Shown one piece after another: positions 7,066 to 7,626 of a stretch of DNA of 7,626 nt. Every line of letters starts with the position of its first letter. The first letter of the stretch is position 1. The notes under the pieces were generated by a model. That model saw only the letters and a list, made by a program, of their open reading frames with translations. It made no database searches and was not told the DNA's origin. Location: positions 1 through 7,626 of the forward strand of contig DSDH01000141.1 in NCBI GenBank assembly GCA_011055475.1, in the 5' to 3' direction. The stretch comes from Phycisphaerales bacterium. Its GTDB lineage: Bacteria > Planctomycetota > Phycisphaerae > Sedimentisphaerales > Anaerohalosphaeraceae. The translations under genes and the position numbers were made by a program.

Positions 7066-7072
7066 CGCGGCC

Positions 7073-7626
7073 TTACGCCTGCACGACCGTTGGCTCATCG
7101 GCCAACCGGCTGCGGGCCTCGGCGATCAGGGTGAGCATGCGATCGGCTTGTTGTCGGATGGCCGCGTCGGGGTGCGTGACCCGGGCGTTCCACTTCTGAT
7201 ACTCCTGGTTGAGCCGCTGACGCCGCTCCGCCGCGTCCATCTCCGCCTCGATGCCCAGCAGAAAACACATATCCTCCACGCGGTGCGTGTGCATGGGCAG
7301 GCACTTCTGGGCCATCGCCCGGAACTTCTCCCGGTCAATCCCCAGTCGTCCGGCGATACGCATCAGCCGATCCGTGCGGTGACGCAGCACGGCCTGTTCG
7401 GCCCCGACGGCCTGCAAGACCAGCCCCGCCGCCTGGTAGCGGTCCACAATCGAGGCCTCCCTGGCCAGCTTGTCGGCCGTCCCCTCAACGTCCAACGACC
7501 CCGCCTGAGCCCGGCGCAACGCCTCGTCCAACCCGCTTTCCAGGCACTCCACCGCCGCGTCGCGTTCCGGCCCCTCGGCAATCGCCTCCTGCGCCTGAAA
7601 GACGATCCACTCCCGCAACAGGCCCA
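7073..7626 (-). CDS. Partial helical protein, TerB-like with a C-terminal J-domain-like segment
   Basis: The frame ends at TAA (7075-7073) and stays open to the window edge. A TTG at 7618 could start a 181-aa form, but the reading continues upstream through Gly-Leu with no stop, so the gene is probably cut by the edge. Numbering from that TTG, residues 1-110 are helical and charged. YQAAGLVLQAVGAEQAVLRH (61-80) and the following RLGIDREKFRAMAQK (91-105) resemble the repeated helices of TerB domains. Residues about 117-172 read like a J domain: LLGI, then the basic helix RLNQEYQKWNARV, the triplet H149-P150-D151, and a closing helix QADRMLTLIAEARSRL. TerB followed by J is the order in the co-chaperone DjlA, where HPD stimulates DnaK ATPase. 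The similarity is from reading alone; a plain all-helical hypothetical protein is the alternative. No membrane segment is visible in the part present. Confidence 0.55.
   Translation of the reverse strand, partial: GLLREWIVFQAQEAIAEGPERDAAVECLESGLDEALRRAQAGSLDVEGTADKLAREASIVDRYQAAGLVLQAVGAEQAVLRHRTDRLMRIAGRLGIDREKFRAMAQKCLPMHTHRVEDMCFLLGIEAEMDAAERRQRLNQEYQKWNARVTHPDAAIRQQADRMLTLIAEARSRLADEPTVVQA

Larger units (their letters stand above)
6734..7072. other. 339-bp intergenic gap without a credible gene
   Basis: No frame in this gap has convincing coding character. On the - strand it holds a possible -10 (TATAGT, 6786-6781), a short inverted repeat just before the response regulator gene (6759-6774), an A/T-rich run at 6800-6816 (aaaaacatttttttt on the + strand) and, at its far right end, a GC hairpin behind the TerB-like gene. 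The middle part, about 6830-7020, shows no motif I can name. Confidence 0.5.

Noticed and set aside
6730..7098. A 122-aa open frame on the - strand filling the gap between the TerB-like gene and the response regulator, with an ATGA overlap at the regulator start
   Set aside because: The overlap looks like translational coupling, but the translation is rich in Arg, Ser and Gly with no domain-like pattern. It reads the A-run as Lys-Lys-Asn, starts inside the TerB-like coding region, and runs through the putative terminator and promoter. I treat it as chance.

Overview
This GC-rich bacterial window most likely comes from the Planctomycetota, perhaps a Phycisphaerae-type lineage. That assignment is an inference from three things: a dockerin-type EF-hand repeat at the C-terminus of a truncated protein, a large secreted propeller-like protein with no recognisable enzyme signature, and a TerB/J-like protein of a kind I associate with that phylum. 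No rRNA, tRNA, CRISPR array, transposase or phage gene is visible.

Layout. Positions 1-156 (+) hold the last 51 codons of a dockerin-bearing protein that is markedly AT-richer (about 39% GC by hand count) than everything after it. A 195-bp gap follows, with a perfect hairpin and a good sigma70-like promoter. It leads into a 462-aa exported protein (352-1740, +), probably beta-propeller/BNR-like, and then a 113-aa three-helix membrane protein (1789-2130, +). The gene-free stretch 2131-2415 is packed with perfect inverted repeats: a 10-bp-stem palindrome at 2227-2251 and a 116-bp fold-back element at 2284-2399. It separates the + strand genes from a convergent - strand block.

The - strand block, read right to left, begins with a partial TerB/J-domain-like protein (7073-7626). 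Next come a 339-bp non-coding gap, a NarL/FixJ-family response regulator (6086-6733) and a large MscK/MscM-type mechanosensitive channel (2416-5910).

How the genes relate. The channel is the most securely identified product: its C-terminal third is a textbook MscS pore and beta domain behind 11 membrane helices and a long periplasmic coiled-coil region. The response regulator has every phosphorylation and DNA-binding signature but no histidine kinase nearby; a link to the channel is only a neighbourhood guess. The two + strand genes may be co-transcribed (48-bp gap). I see no convincing undescribed multi-gene system. The points most worth following are the repeat cluster, the composition break at the left edge, and the possible J-domain fold with an HPD triplet at the right edge.
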